DNA of 64,000 bases from Pelecanus crispus. Lineage: Eukaryota; Chordata; Aves; Pelecaniformes; Pelecanidae. The translations under genes and the position numbers were made by a program. Below are positions 34,986 to 46,850 of this stretch, one piece after another. The stretch is from assembly GCF_030463565.1 (NCBI RefSeq), contig NC_134649.1, positions 38,279,044 to 38,343,043 of the forward strand. The letters run 5' to 3'. The notes below the pieces were generated by a model. The model worked only from the letters and a program-made list of their open reading frames with translations, made no database searches and was not told where the DNA came from. How positions within the stretch are numbered: the first letter of the stretch is position 1; each line of letters begins with the position of its first letter.

Positions 34986-36191
34986 TATGAACTAAAGAGC
35001 ATCCTAGCTGCTAGCATTTGAGATGTTGCTTCCAGAATTAGAGCACAGGCGGTTTTGAAACAGGTGAAGAAATGACCCTCTTAAAAGCAGACTTTAACGG
35101 TATCTACAATTAGGAACAGCTTCATCTTCAGGGAGATGCTTTTTGATGTCTTTGCACAATGAGAAAAAGGAAGCGTGCTTATTTTCACCTTTACAGGGGA
35201 CAATTTTTCCATAGCAACAGCATTTCATTAATGTGACTAGCTTTCCTATTGTTTATTTGTCAGATGCATCTAGTTTGGAGGAGGTTGTTTCAGAAGCTAA
35301 TTACTGATGATTCCTCACCTAGAAATGTATCTTCATACAGATGAGGAGTTTGTCATCCTATTGAGTTACAAACGACTGTTCCAAGTTACTGAACACCATT
35401 TGAAAAGTACAGGAGAAAATACATTTTGTGTATATAACTCCTATTGGATTAAAACATAGTCTGGTTTCTGTCAATACCTTTTTAGATAGATAACAAGAGT
35501 CAAAGGAGCACAGTCCATCTCAGGTTACTGTCAAGTTCAGCACTAACCTGGAGGAACAGCCTTTTTAAGGGGTGCGGTATTCAAAGAGAGCTTGTATTTG
35601 CACTGAAAAAAGGCGAAGGACAGGCAGCTTTACAAAGAGATGTAAAATGTAAAAACCAGTCAATAAATGGCCTAAACCTGCCATTTCATCTTCATTTTTA
35701 ATGCACTTTATGCCCTACCTGCATTGGAAACCACTGAATAAAATTGCTCTTGCTGAACTGAACAGCTATGGTGTCAGGGGAAATTATGCACTAAAGCAAG
35801 CAAAACTTTTCAAAACTTCGAAAGAGAGAATTGATTTTCCTTACAACATAAGTAGCGGTCTGAAGTCATGGGATGGCTCACTTAAGCTCCATGCATTTGT
35901 GTGCTTTGATCAAAACGGGCAGTCTCATTCTATTTTTCACCAAATGTTGCTATTAACAGATTCCCTGGGCCTGCCCCAGGCAAACCTGCTGCAGTGGGTT
36001 TGTTGGTGCATTGTAAAACGCCATGAGCTGTCACAGGGTCTAAACCAACAACAGGCTCCTTGCAGGTGAGGTATGAACCCCGCCCAGCTTCACAGTCTTC
36101 AGTGGATGTCCCTTGATGGCCCGTCCTCTTAGATCAGGTTGAGGGTTGGGGCTGGAGTTGCGCTTGCCAAAGTAAAGATGCAGAAGCAGCC

Positions 36192-36233
36192 CGTATACTG
36201 CTTTTTATACTTCGTATACTGCTTTTTATACTT
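36192..36233. repeat. Perfect 21-base tandem duplication
   Basis: CGTATACTGCTTTTTATACTT is present twice without a gap or mismatch (36192-36212 and 36213-36233), followed by the first few bases of a third unit (CGTA). The TATAC/GTATA ends give each unit a partly palindromic character. Confidence 0.9.
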
Positions 36234-38311
36234 CGTAGTTCTAGTGTTTGTTGTTTGATTGTTTATTCGCTCATTCATAAAATGTGGCGTGTTGTCATAA
36301 AGCTTGTATGCCTGATGCAAATTGGTGGATTTCCTCCATAAATAACTAGCCCTGTTGATTTTCCTGGGAGTAGCTCTATTTGTTACAGACTGTGAGCCCT
36401 TTTAAGGGACTGTCTCGCAAGTCCTAAAACTAATAGGCTTCTTCCTTATTACAAAAGATGCAGAGACTTCTTTAAAACCCAAAATGTTCTCTAGCAGTGA
36501 CTGCAAACAAGACATTGAATATTGCAGCAACAAGCCCCAGAAGCATAACAGACAATGAACAAAGAGAAAACTCATCCTTTTTTCAATTCACATATTCAGA
36601 TTCTTCCCTCTGTTATCAGTCTGAGTGTTGCAGAGAAACATATTTGGTTACAGTGTCTGTTTTTTTCACTTAATCATGTTCCTCCTATTGCACATTAATT
36701 TTGAATGTGAAACAGGACATTTCTTTGCTTATTAAAACATACTCTTATTAGGAGCACAGACAGGAAGACGCTCCCTGGGTTATCTAGTCTTTTGTTCCTG
36801 CAAATAGCTTCCCTGTGTCTTTTTCACAAATGGTCAAAGCTCAGTTTTTAACCAAACTTGGTTGCTAGCAAACACTGTTCCAGCTGAGCAGGCTGTTCCA
36901 GGCTCTTGCTCCTCTGACTCTTAGAAACGTCTCACTTTTTGTCCCAGTGCATTTCTGCCCACTTTAGAGCTATATATTTCAATGCCAATGTTTTCCTCTT
37001 CTCCATCTATTAGTTACCCACAACACATTAGTTAAGAGCATTACTCTTTTGGTCTCACACCTTGTCTGCAGAGCCAGGCAGAGCATTAACATTAACTGAC
37101 ATCTCTCACTTACGTACCACATAACCCTTGCACCTTTCCTGGTTCTGCTTCTCCTTCCCCTTTGAGGCATCAGGCTGACCTTGTATGTGCCAGACGCCCT
37201 CAGCTTCGCCTCTTGCTCCTTCAGGGATGGTGCCAATGTGTGCTCCCAGCCCAGCACTGTGGCTTCTCTTTAATTTCAGAATGCCTTTAATTTAAAACCA
37301 TGTTTATAATATGAGTCTTACATGGTTTGGGGGGTTATTTCTTAATTTCTTGAGCTCTCCATCTCTAGACACAGAATACACGCTTGCACCCTCTGAAGGC
37401 GGTAGCTAAATGTCACTAACTTCAGTGGGGCCAAGGTTTGACTCATGGGTTTTAAGGTTGTTTTTCCTATTTTAGTAAGAAGCTGACATGTCTTGGACTC
37501 TTATTTTAGAGGAGAAAAGATCATTTTAGCTGATAAAGGGGTGTACAGGGAACTATGAGAATCATGGTTGGTGATTTGGGAAATGATTTCAGAATTTTAA
37601 AAAATTAATCTTCGTAATTGAAAGCCTCTGGCAGTGTGATCCTCTTCGTTTCCGAGTCCGTTAGTAAAGTAAAGGAGAACATCTGGCTAGCCTCTTGTTC
37701 GGTCTCTAACTCAGATGAGACTTTCCAGCATCACAGTAGCATTCCTTTCAGCCTTGACCATCTTCCTTCTTTATAATAACACAATGAGGATTGCAAAAAG
37801 ATCTCACAAAACCTAAGGCCAGCTGGAAGCAGTCTGATGTGAAGGTGTGTGCGGAGCCCGCTATGAAGCCTTCTGCTCAGTCTGGTGGTCAAGGAGCCAG
37901 TTGGAGTGGAGATGTTTCGGTTTTGTAATGCACTAAGACATCAAATGGGAACTCATCAACACATTTCTGTAAGCAACAGCCAGTCCTCAGATGATAGCGT
38001 ATCTTGGTCTGTGCCAGCTGTGGCCAAATTTTAGTGACCTGAACTAGAAAAGCTCTTTTGCTTGGTATTCCGAAGACTTCCTTGGATTTCACATAGCTTT
38101 AGGCATGGCCTATGGTCTGTTACGTTTCAATATAGCAGCAGTTTTGGTAGCCATGGATATCTCTTGCAGGTAGCCCTTCCCATTAATCATATGATCGATC
38201 CTGTATGATTCAATCGGGATGTGGCTCATTCTGTATTGCAGTAGTAGACTATGCAAGAAGGTGTTTGGAAACCTCCACTCGGCTCTGCCAGATTCATTGT
38301 GGATCTCAGGA

Positions 38312-38365
38312 AGAACACTTCACCTCACTATGTCTCAGGTTACTCATGGCAAAATAGGAATGTGA
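38312..38365 (+). repeat. MIR-like ancient SINE core
   Basis: CACTTCACCTCACTATGTCTCAGGTTACTCATGGCAAAATAGGAATGTGATAC matches the order and spacing of the MIR core (cacttcacctctctgtgcctcagtttcctcatctgtaaaatggg-type), with many small changes. This is the clearest SINE-like core in the window; the flanks cannot be delimited by eye. Confidence 0.55.
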
Positions 38366-39031
38366 TACCAACTTGCTTCCAGAGAGCTTGCAGACAAAAA
38401 GCCCTGAGCTCCAAGAATGCAAACCTGTTAACTGTGAATGGCTCTTCACAGGCTGAGAGGAAGATTCAGCCAGTGAAGAGAGCAGCTTAGAATGAAATAT
38501 CTCACCAGTATTTAAAGGGAAGAGGCAGGAAAATAACAAAGGTTGAATTGCAACTGTGTAGTGTTTTCTTATGTCCAAATGCTAAGCATTTGCTTTCAGA
38601 ACTGCTAAGGAATGGGGTTGTGGGTGGAAAACACACAATCATGTCAGATAATTAGCTGCTGGTTGACTGGTTTGGTAGTTAAATGTCCTTTGACTGAATT
38701 TGTATTCAGGATTGCACCTGGAAACTTGAGCACTTCACAAACAATGCAGAAAAGTTATTCTGTACCAGCTAAGCCTGTGCTTTACTCCACCCTCTGTCAG
38801 TATTGCCCCACGAGTGGGAATGACCTGTTTTAAGCACAAGGTGAGATTTCCTAGGGCATTCAAACTGATGCGAGAGAGCCTATCCTGTGGCACTCAGGGG
38901 TTAATTTCTCTGAAGATACCGTCTGCAGATTCAGTTCATGGGGAAAGCTGTTATACCCACAGCATCTCTAATGCTGGGATTTATTCAGGGCTTGGCAGTA
39001 CTCTCCAATTTGCGAATTCTTGTTTAGCTTC

Positions 39032-39049
39032 AAAAAAAAAAAAAAAAAA
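39032..39049. repeat. A18 homopolymer
   Basis: Eighteen A residues follow TTTAGCTTC in intron 3. I looked for a retroposed body and matching flanking direct repeats and saw none. Confidence 0.9.
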
Positions 39050-42000
39050 GTGCTGAATTGTAGATAGTACAAAGACTAATGCTCTCAACCCCGATCCCTT
39101 AAAATTGACGTTCTCCACACTGCATTTATTTTCTGGTTCTGAATTTGTCAAAGACAAAGCGTGCTGGGACACCCTGGCAGTTTGTCTAATGCTAAGGAGC
39201 AGGCAGCCTGATCCGTGGTGGTGCCAAGTTCATGCTCAGTTCAGCAGAGGGCTGGGGGAAGGGAGAGCAGGCTGGGGGCTGTTCTGAACTGACGCTGCCT
39301 GATACGACCTGTTATTTTGACTACAGTCCCGTGCCTTTTTATGAACGTTGGACCTATCCTGCCCAGATTTTTAAGAGAGCTTTCTCTGAGCTGCAAATAT
39401 GCCCTCACTGACTGATTGGAAAGTAGCTTGCACAGCCCAAAAGCAACATACAGGTCCATCACCTTCAACAGCTCAACACTTGTACCTGTGCGTTGTTTAC
39501 TGAAGCGCAGACCTGCCAGCTAGTATTCATTGTCTGCTGTCAACCAGCCAGCGTTTGAAATGAGTAATAGAGCTCAGAAAGCAATAACCTGCCTCTTTGA
39601 TCCCGGCTCATTTGGTAAATATATACGTAGTGAGGATTTCAGAGTTGCAGGGAGAAGAGTTACAGAGAAATGGGTATCAAGTGCTAAAAAGCAGCTGAAA
39701 CAGTAACACTGAAATCAATCTCTACCAAGAAAGGACAAGAGCTTTGCTGCAGGACGAATTTAGTAGAGCTATTTTCTGCCGTGCTACTTTCCCCGTGACT
39801 TTCCCTGTGCACCATCTAAAGACCACACAGCCATGAGCCAACTGGCAGCCATGGGACGCTGCTCTGGCACACTGGGCAGGGTTGTCCCACCCAGGAATGC
39901 TCCCTGCCAGACCTGCTTAATCAGAAGGCTTTTTTCTTAATTGTGTTGCTGGGAAAAGCAGGTCCTGGTCAGGTCCGGTAGGGTTTGAGTGAGCTATAGC
40001 TCTGTTTGGATGTATCCTGTTAAAAAAACAAACAAACAAAAGCCTACCCTTATTTCAGATAATCCACCTGCTGCTCACCCATTGAGCTTGTGCAAAGTGG
40101 GTATAAAAAGCTGTCAGCTCTGGAAGAGTGGTATTTCCTTCGTGCCTTGTCAGGAACAGGGACAAATCCACTCTAATGAGGGTGACACTGCCGTGCGGCA
40201 ATGCAAAGGAACGAAGAAAAAAGTGAAAATCTATTTAACTCTGTGGGAAAGCTCCCTTCGGACATGTTGATTGAGAACTGGAAGTGCAACCCATGGGGAG
40301 AACTGACCCTGAATGCAGGAGTTTGGGAGCTCTGGTTTGCTAATGACCTTTTGGCAGTTTGGTAGAACACCTTGTTGGTATCTTAGAGCATGATTCCCGC
40401 TTTTAAGAAGCATTATTATTCATTTGCCAGTTGCTGAAAAAATTACATAACCAAAATATCTGTGCCAGGATTGCTTTGGAATAGAGAAATGCTGTACTCC
40501 AGCGCCAAGAGTCTCAGAGACTATACAGAACCTACCAGGAGCCCTTGCCCTATATGGGAACATGTTTATTTAACATGTAAATAAATTGGGTGAAAAATGG
40601 CTCTTTTAAATTCTTTTTTTTGTTATTGATGTGGGTTCCCAATGGGTGGTCTGCATGGAGGGGAACCTTTTGAAGATAGCTTGAAAGGAAGTTGTGCCTG
40701 TCCCCCAAGACATTCGTCAGCAGCATGGAGGGAGTTGCTACATGATCCAGCTTTCATCTTTTTCTTCTTGATGCCTAATCTACTGTTAACAGGGAAGAAT
40801 GAGGACTGTCTTTCCTGAGATGAATTGATTCGATTGTTTTCTCAAGCATAAAAATATTCAAGGCACACGTATGGATTTTGCAATGTAACTAGCTCGCTTG
40901 ATCATGCTGTAGTGTGCTGGGCAAGGCTCCCTGCTCAGAGATCAAGAGGTGGGTCATTAACTTGCAGCGCTATTTGGAGGGGAACAATCAGGCGGGTTGT
41001 GCAAACTCTCAGGCAGGGCAAATGAAACCGTCTTTAAGCAAATAGAAGAGCAAGAAATGAATGGCCTTTGTTAAGGAAAAAATGGAAATGTTTTCTAGTT
41101 AAACAAGCTGTCATTTAGGACTTAATAGCATGTGCGTGTTGGAGAGCCAACCCACATGCCAGCCGTGCTTTGGAATAAATGGGCAGGGAAGGGAAAGGGG
41201 AGTGAGCAGTTCCACTCCAGTGCTGGCTTTTTCATTGAAAACCCTGGCATTCTGAATTGGCGTCCCAGCTGTTTTAAAGCTGGAACTTGGATCAGAAAGT
41301 GAATGCAAGTGGATTTCCATCCTTGTTTTCATCTGGGAAAAAATAAAGTTTGCACATTTTTTTTTGATTTTACGGTACTAAAACAAGAGAAGAAAATTAT
41401 ATATATGTTTTTAAAGCTAAATTAAAGGAGCAGTGAGATTGTCCTTTGGCTGCTCTCCTCTTCCAGTGAGTGTGAAACTCTAGCTACCATTAGTGGTATC
41501 TTAAGTCATATGTGGAGAGCAGAAAAGAGGCCCTTGTCTGTTCTTAAAAGATCAGCAGCATATAGGTCAAGTGAACTAGTGAGACCCTGGACTGACTCCA
41601 GCAAAGTCCATGCAATTTTTTCCACCATATCTGACCACTGATACTGGTTCTATGTCACACCAGAATAAGTCTTTGAAGACCAACTCTGATGCTAAACTGA
41701 GTCACCTCAACTATACTTCAGGAAATTATCTGCTCCTCATGAAAGAGGACAAAATCTCAGTGCAACACTGCAAGAATAACAGTTAAAAAATATTATAGGG
41801 CCTAAAATAAAATCACTTAGTGCCAGATTATAAGACTCCTTAGAGGCACCATAAATTGTGCCTCACTGATTATATATATCTTATATTTATATCATGATTT
41901 TCATCCCATAGGAAAAGAGATTAGATAGGAATCTTCACCCGTCAACAAAAGAAACTCTTTTACAGAGGAACTCAACAGCTGCTCAACCATCTACGCTGGC

Positions 42001-44509
42001 TTTGTGCAGCATTTTCAAATCATTGATCCCAGTAGCCTGGTAGAGAAGGGCATTCCCTTCACCTGTCTTTTGCTTTTAATATTCTTGAGGGCTAGCTTGG
42101 AAGGTGGCATTGCAGAAGGGGCTGAGGAAGAAAGTGGAATACTGTTGTGTATGAGCTTTGTGGAGAAGGAACCGGGCTCTATATTCCTCTTTCATGGGCC
42201 TTAGCTTCCATGAGCTGCTCAGCAGCAGCATACTGATTTTGTGATAGGAATGACAAAGATGCCCTAATCCCAGCAGCTTGGGAAGTGACTGTGATATGTG
42301 CAGGTTTTCATACTATCTTGCCCCCTTTTATTACATGACATCCCAGAAGACACATTTCTAGTCTGGCCACAGTGACTGCTGTTTGTAAATGTAGCCTATG
42401 AAGAGCTCATTATTTTGCAACACAACACTCAGATGGTTTTTTTCAGCATGTTTTCATGAGCGACATGATGTTCCAGGAAGACATTTAAGGAACTGTAGTT
42501 CAGAGCCAAATTCAACAACAGCATGAACAGCAACGGGCAAGACTTCTAAAGCCAAAAGAACCATTCTTGTATCCATTAGAGGTGAATTGGCTCTTAACAT
42601 TAGCAGAAACAGTTTGCCTTGTCAGACAAAATTAACGACTGCTCTGATAAGTACCAGGTCATTTTGTTTGTCATCTCTGGAGTACAGAAATTTTAAATGG
42701 CTTCAGCAAGCCGAGTAGTTCTCTGCTCCCCAGCAGTAAGGCACAAATAATTTTAGTATAGAAAATTGCCTGTTTCTTTTTTTTTCTCCTAACCAAGACA
42801 ACAAACAATATAACTCTGTGTGTGCACTATTCTAAAAATATCTCAGCTCTGCAAATGTGTCTCTGATGTGGGAGGAGAAGGCTTTCAGTTTGCTGCACTC
42901 TTTGTGTGAGGCAAGTGAATAAAAACTACCCAGCAAATGCTGAAAAAAAATGATTTTCCTAACCTTGAGAAGGAGTAGGGAAGCTGACAGACTTGTGTAT
43001 TCAGGACAAGACTCCCTTTTGGTAAGAGAGAGGCAGAATGCATCTGTAATTCTTAGGTATATGCTCCATACATAAAATATCAAAGGTGGAGAGATACTTC
43101 TGTTGGGTACCATATCTAATGGCTTTATAATGTGCTTCTTGTCATGGGCAACCCAGTGTACTCACTGTATCTATACAGGTGGTGTGAAAGAAGGGATGCT
43201 GAGGACTACCCAGACAGAGTGGACAAAAGTTATTAAGGCTAAGCATGTGTTGAGCTATATTTCAGATCCTCGAGGAATGTAAAGATGGAAGCAGTGGTGA
43301 GGGGGAACCTTCTCCTTTTAGTTCCTAATGCTTGCCATCTGATGTGGAAGCAGTCCTCCTGAAAAAGCCTTAGGCAGTAGGCTTGTATCAAATATTCACA
43401 GTGTAAAGCTTGCCAATACTGCAGAGGAGGTTTACTCTGCACTGTGCCCCAAAGTTCTGTCTGCTGGTGGTCCCGATCACAGGCTTAGCTGGAGCACTCC
43501 ACAGCTCCCTTCCAGCCTAAGCACCACTTTTTCTTCCTGTGGAAACCAGAGCTGTGGGAGAGGATGAGACAGATGGTGCACAGCTAAGGCTTGGTCAGAT
43601 GGACATTGAAAAGCTCACGTCCAAGGTTTAGCTACAAAATACACTGCAGCACAGCAGCTGACCTAGGTGGCAACTTGATCAGAGTCAAGGTAGCATGGCA
43701 AATCCTAGGACCGCTTACGCTGCTTCTCAGCTAGCTCAGGTGTCCCAGTCCTGCCTTTGCTCTCCACCTGCATGCAAAATGAAGAGTATGTACCTATGGA
43801 GGGCAGACACTACTGAATGCCCTCTGTGCACCAGACTTGATTTGGTTGGGAAATGGAAAAAGATAGGGGGGAAATAAATCCAGAACGGGGTCCCTTGCTG
43901 TGATAAGTCTGTTCTCAGGGCAAGGAAGCCGCTTGTTGAGTAGGAATCTGCAGGATGAACTCAGGGGTGTTTCCTGTGTGTATTTGTTCTGTGAGTGGAA
44001 CATTTGCTTTACATGTTACTGACAATACAGGCACAGTCTGTTGACTTTTCCAGATGTTGATTGTCCTGCTTTGAAGTTTCTTCCTGTTGCTTTAAGTTGT
44101 TTGTGTGTCTGAATGGTGGATTAGATGTACTGCTTGTTAAACAAATAATTAAACATTGAGAGCTTTGAAATCCAGTATGGTTAATTAATGAGCTTTGCTC
44201 ACTTGATGAAAAGGATGTGTACTTGATTCATTACAAAACAAGTATCGTTTTTTCAGTAGTGAACTGTTATGACAATTTGAAGTGTTTACTAGTTCATTAG
44301 TACTTTTTTTCATTAAACCTTGAAAAAACACCCAAGCAGAAAATCAAGGCTTCACCAAACATTTGCTATGTAAACCCATTATTAGTGTCGTCTTGTGTAT
44401 TGTCTCACCCACATTCTCCATCTCTCTGCTTTCTCCCATCATGTCCTCTGCAAAACTTTGCTGCCTTACAGTCTGGGATTAGAGTTAATTATTACTTTTA
44501 GATCTTGCA

Positions 44510-44605
44510 GAACCTTGGACCAAGGTCTGTGATGACGCCCTGCAGTGCTGGGTGCTGTATAAGTGCAATAAAAAGCAGTCCTTGCTCAGACGAGTTTCAA
44601 TAGAT
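44510..44605 (+). repeat. Possible ancient interspersed repeat (tetrapod type)
   Basis: The stretch GTGCTGGGTGCTGTATAAGTGCAATAAAAAGCAGTCCTTGCTC resembles a widespread old reptile/bird repeat end with a 'gtgctaggtgctgtacaaacac ... agtccctgccc' pattern. I recall the pattern but cannot name the family, and the call is weak. Confidence 0.35.
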
Positions 44606-46724
44606 CTCATAAATACTGGCATCAGCTGTAATGTTGTGACACCACTGAATTAACTGCTGCACTGACTTCCAAAACTGAAATACTCCTGAAAACTGTATCT
44701 GCTTCATCTTATGCTTTAAGTATAAGTTTTACCTCCATTCTGCATGCATTTTGTATGGGGCAGAGAAGAAAGCAGAGGCAGACAAGGGTCGCTTGTCTCC
44801 CAGTCTATGGGGGTTGGATATTAAAATGAGCTACTGAAGTGGTCCCTTCCCATAACAGTGGGATTGCAGGGCAGGTTGTAGACCACCACAGTGAGGTCCC
44901 CACCTGAGCAAGCTGCCACAGGCTCAGGAAGATTGCGAGAGAGGGATTAGGTTGGCACATTTACACTTTGCGCACCAGAAGAGCCATCCAAATTTCTGTC
45001 ACTGGCATCTCCCTCCTGCGGGCTTGAGACCCAGTATTGCTCCTCTGTGTGGACCACCTGCAGAGTGAAAGCATCTATGAGATCTTTTAATTATGGGTTT
45101 TTTTCCTAACCCAGACAGTTTAGCAGCAGGGAAGGCATACTATTTTCATGTCTCTCTCCAGCAGCATCACTGCTGGGAGTGAGAGCAAAAAAGGGAGTGC
45201 AGTGTCCAGCACCAGTGAGGAGCCCATCCTGTCTCCAATTTGGAGCAGAACACAGAGGCAGAGACCTTCAGAAATAAAACAAATCTGTCAGAAAGCTAAT
45301 AAACACATAATACTCATGTAAGTAACTCCTTTTCCAAAAGGCATTTAGGCATTTGCTTCAAATGGAGTTGTCAGGCTCCAGTAAGCTTACTGATGAAGGA
45401 GGCACTGAAAGAAGAGGGTCTTCCACATGAGCTTCGTGTGGGCTTTAACAAAAATCCTTCCTTTGCACACCACTGCCTGTGCTGTAATGTGCTGCTGCCT
45501 GCTGCTACCATGGAGCCAGTGCTGAAGCAGTAAAATCACCTTTTCTGGCCTCCAATGGCTCCTTTGGGAATTGAATCGCACCCATGCTCCAGCTTATTAA
45601 ATCAGACACTACAGAACTGAGCCTTGCCAATGGTCCCCTCTGACATAATTAAGAAGTGTCCTTTCGATGTGGGACCCTGCGGTACAGGACTGGCTCCTCA
45701 GCTGTGGCTGGTGAATCATTGACTTTGCAGCGGTGGCAGTTCTCACCTTTAACTACTTCTGAAAACTCCTGGTGCTCCTGTGTTAGTGCCACTGCAATTC
45801 CAAATGTATTTATACTCAGGGAGTGGTAAGCCTGGAGTGCCTGACCATCTCCTAATTCTCCCTGTTCTTGGTTCTCCCGCTTCAAAATCTTGGAGTTAGG
45901 TATCTAGCCAGGAAAACAAACATACAGTGTGATGGATCCCGAGGCAGGAGTCAAGGCCTGCATTCCTCCTGATTGTTTCTACCATCAGTTGGTTAAGGAA
46001 AGCATTTCACCCCACAGATGCCTCTGGTGGTGTCCTCACTACAATAAAAATGGATCCAAACCATCCCCTTTCCCCCAAAGTTGGAAACCTCAAAATATGT
46101 GAAAAGTCAAGATCCAGAGTCTGCCTGGAGAATTACTGCTCCCCAGGCATATTTCTCATGTCCTTTCTCTCTGTTTTATGGCTTTTCCATAATAAATAGG
46201 GAGCAAAGGCTGAAAAAACAACATAGCCCATAATTTCTGCTCTCCCATGACTGTAAGCCTTAAGGAACACCACTGAAATCAGTAAATTTACAGCAGCATA
46301 GCTGAAGTCAACATCTGACCCTGCATTTCCCCTGTCACCTCATCTTCTGTAGCAAAACGTTCCTGCTGAAGCTCTGAAGAGCAATGCAATCCACACCTGA
46401 GCATGCAGGGTCGCGCTGTCCCTTTGTCAGGAGAGTTTGGCACTAGGAAAGAGAAAGAAATATGTATAGTGTGTGGCTTATGTACAAGTTGGTGTTTAGA
46501 ACAAAAATTGTGCAAGTATCTGAGGGTGGACAAGGTGTGCTGCCGCACTCACCCATCCCTGCAGTGCCTCCGAGGGCTGTGTGCTAATGCACCCTAGGGT
46601 GTGCAGAGACAAGCACTACCAGGCGCTCCTCTTTGCCTAATGCTCTGTTGATCTTATTTAGTCTATTTAAGGACGGATTTCTTCAGCTGTGATGTGGCCC
46701 CACAGCCCCAGCAAACAAGCATCA

Positions 46725-46850
46725 CGCCGGGAGTTAATCCCCAGTAAGCCACCGCTGCGGCGGAGCGGCAGGTAGAGCACCCATCACAGCTCCTGTCTGA
46801 ATGAGTCTGCCCAGCAAGCCCAGAGCCGGGGTGCTCGTTTCTTCACGCGG
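46725..46850. promoter_or_regulatory. Intronic CpG cluster (intron 3)
   Basis: About ten CpGs fall within 125 bases (ACGCCGG, CCGCTGCGGCGGAGCGG, GCCGGGG, CACGCGG) in a region otherwise depleted of CpG. It lies 3.9 kb before exon 4. It could be an alternative promoter, an enhancer or simply an unmethylated patch; no exon can be recognised beside it. Confidence 0.3.

Noticed and set aside
39001..39060. A18 run as the tail of a processed pseudogene
   Set aside because: No recognisable gene body upstream and no flanking direct repeat.
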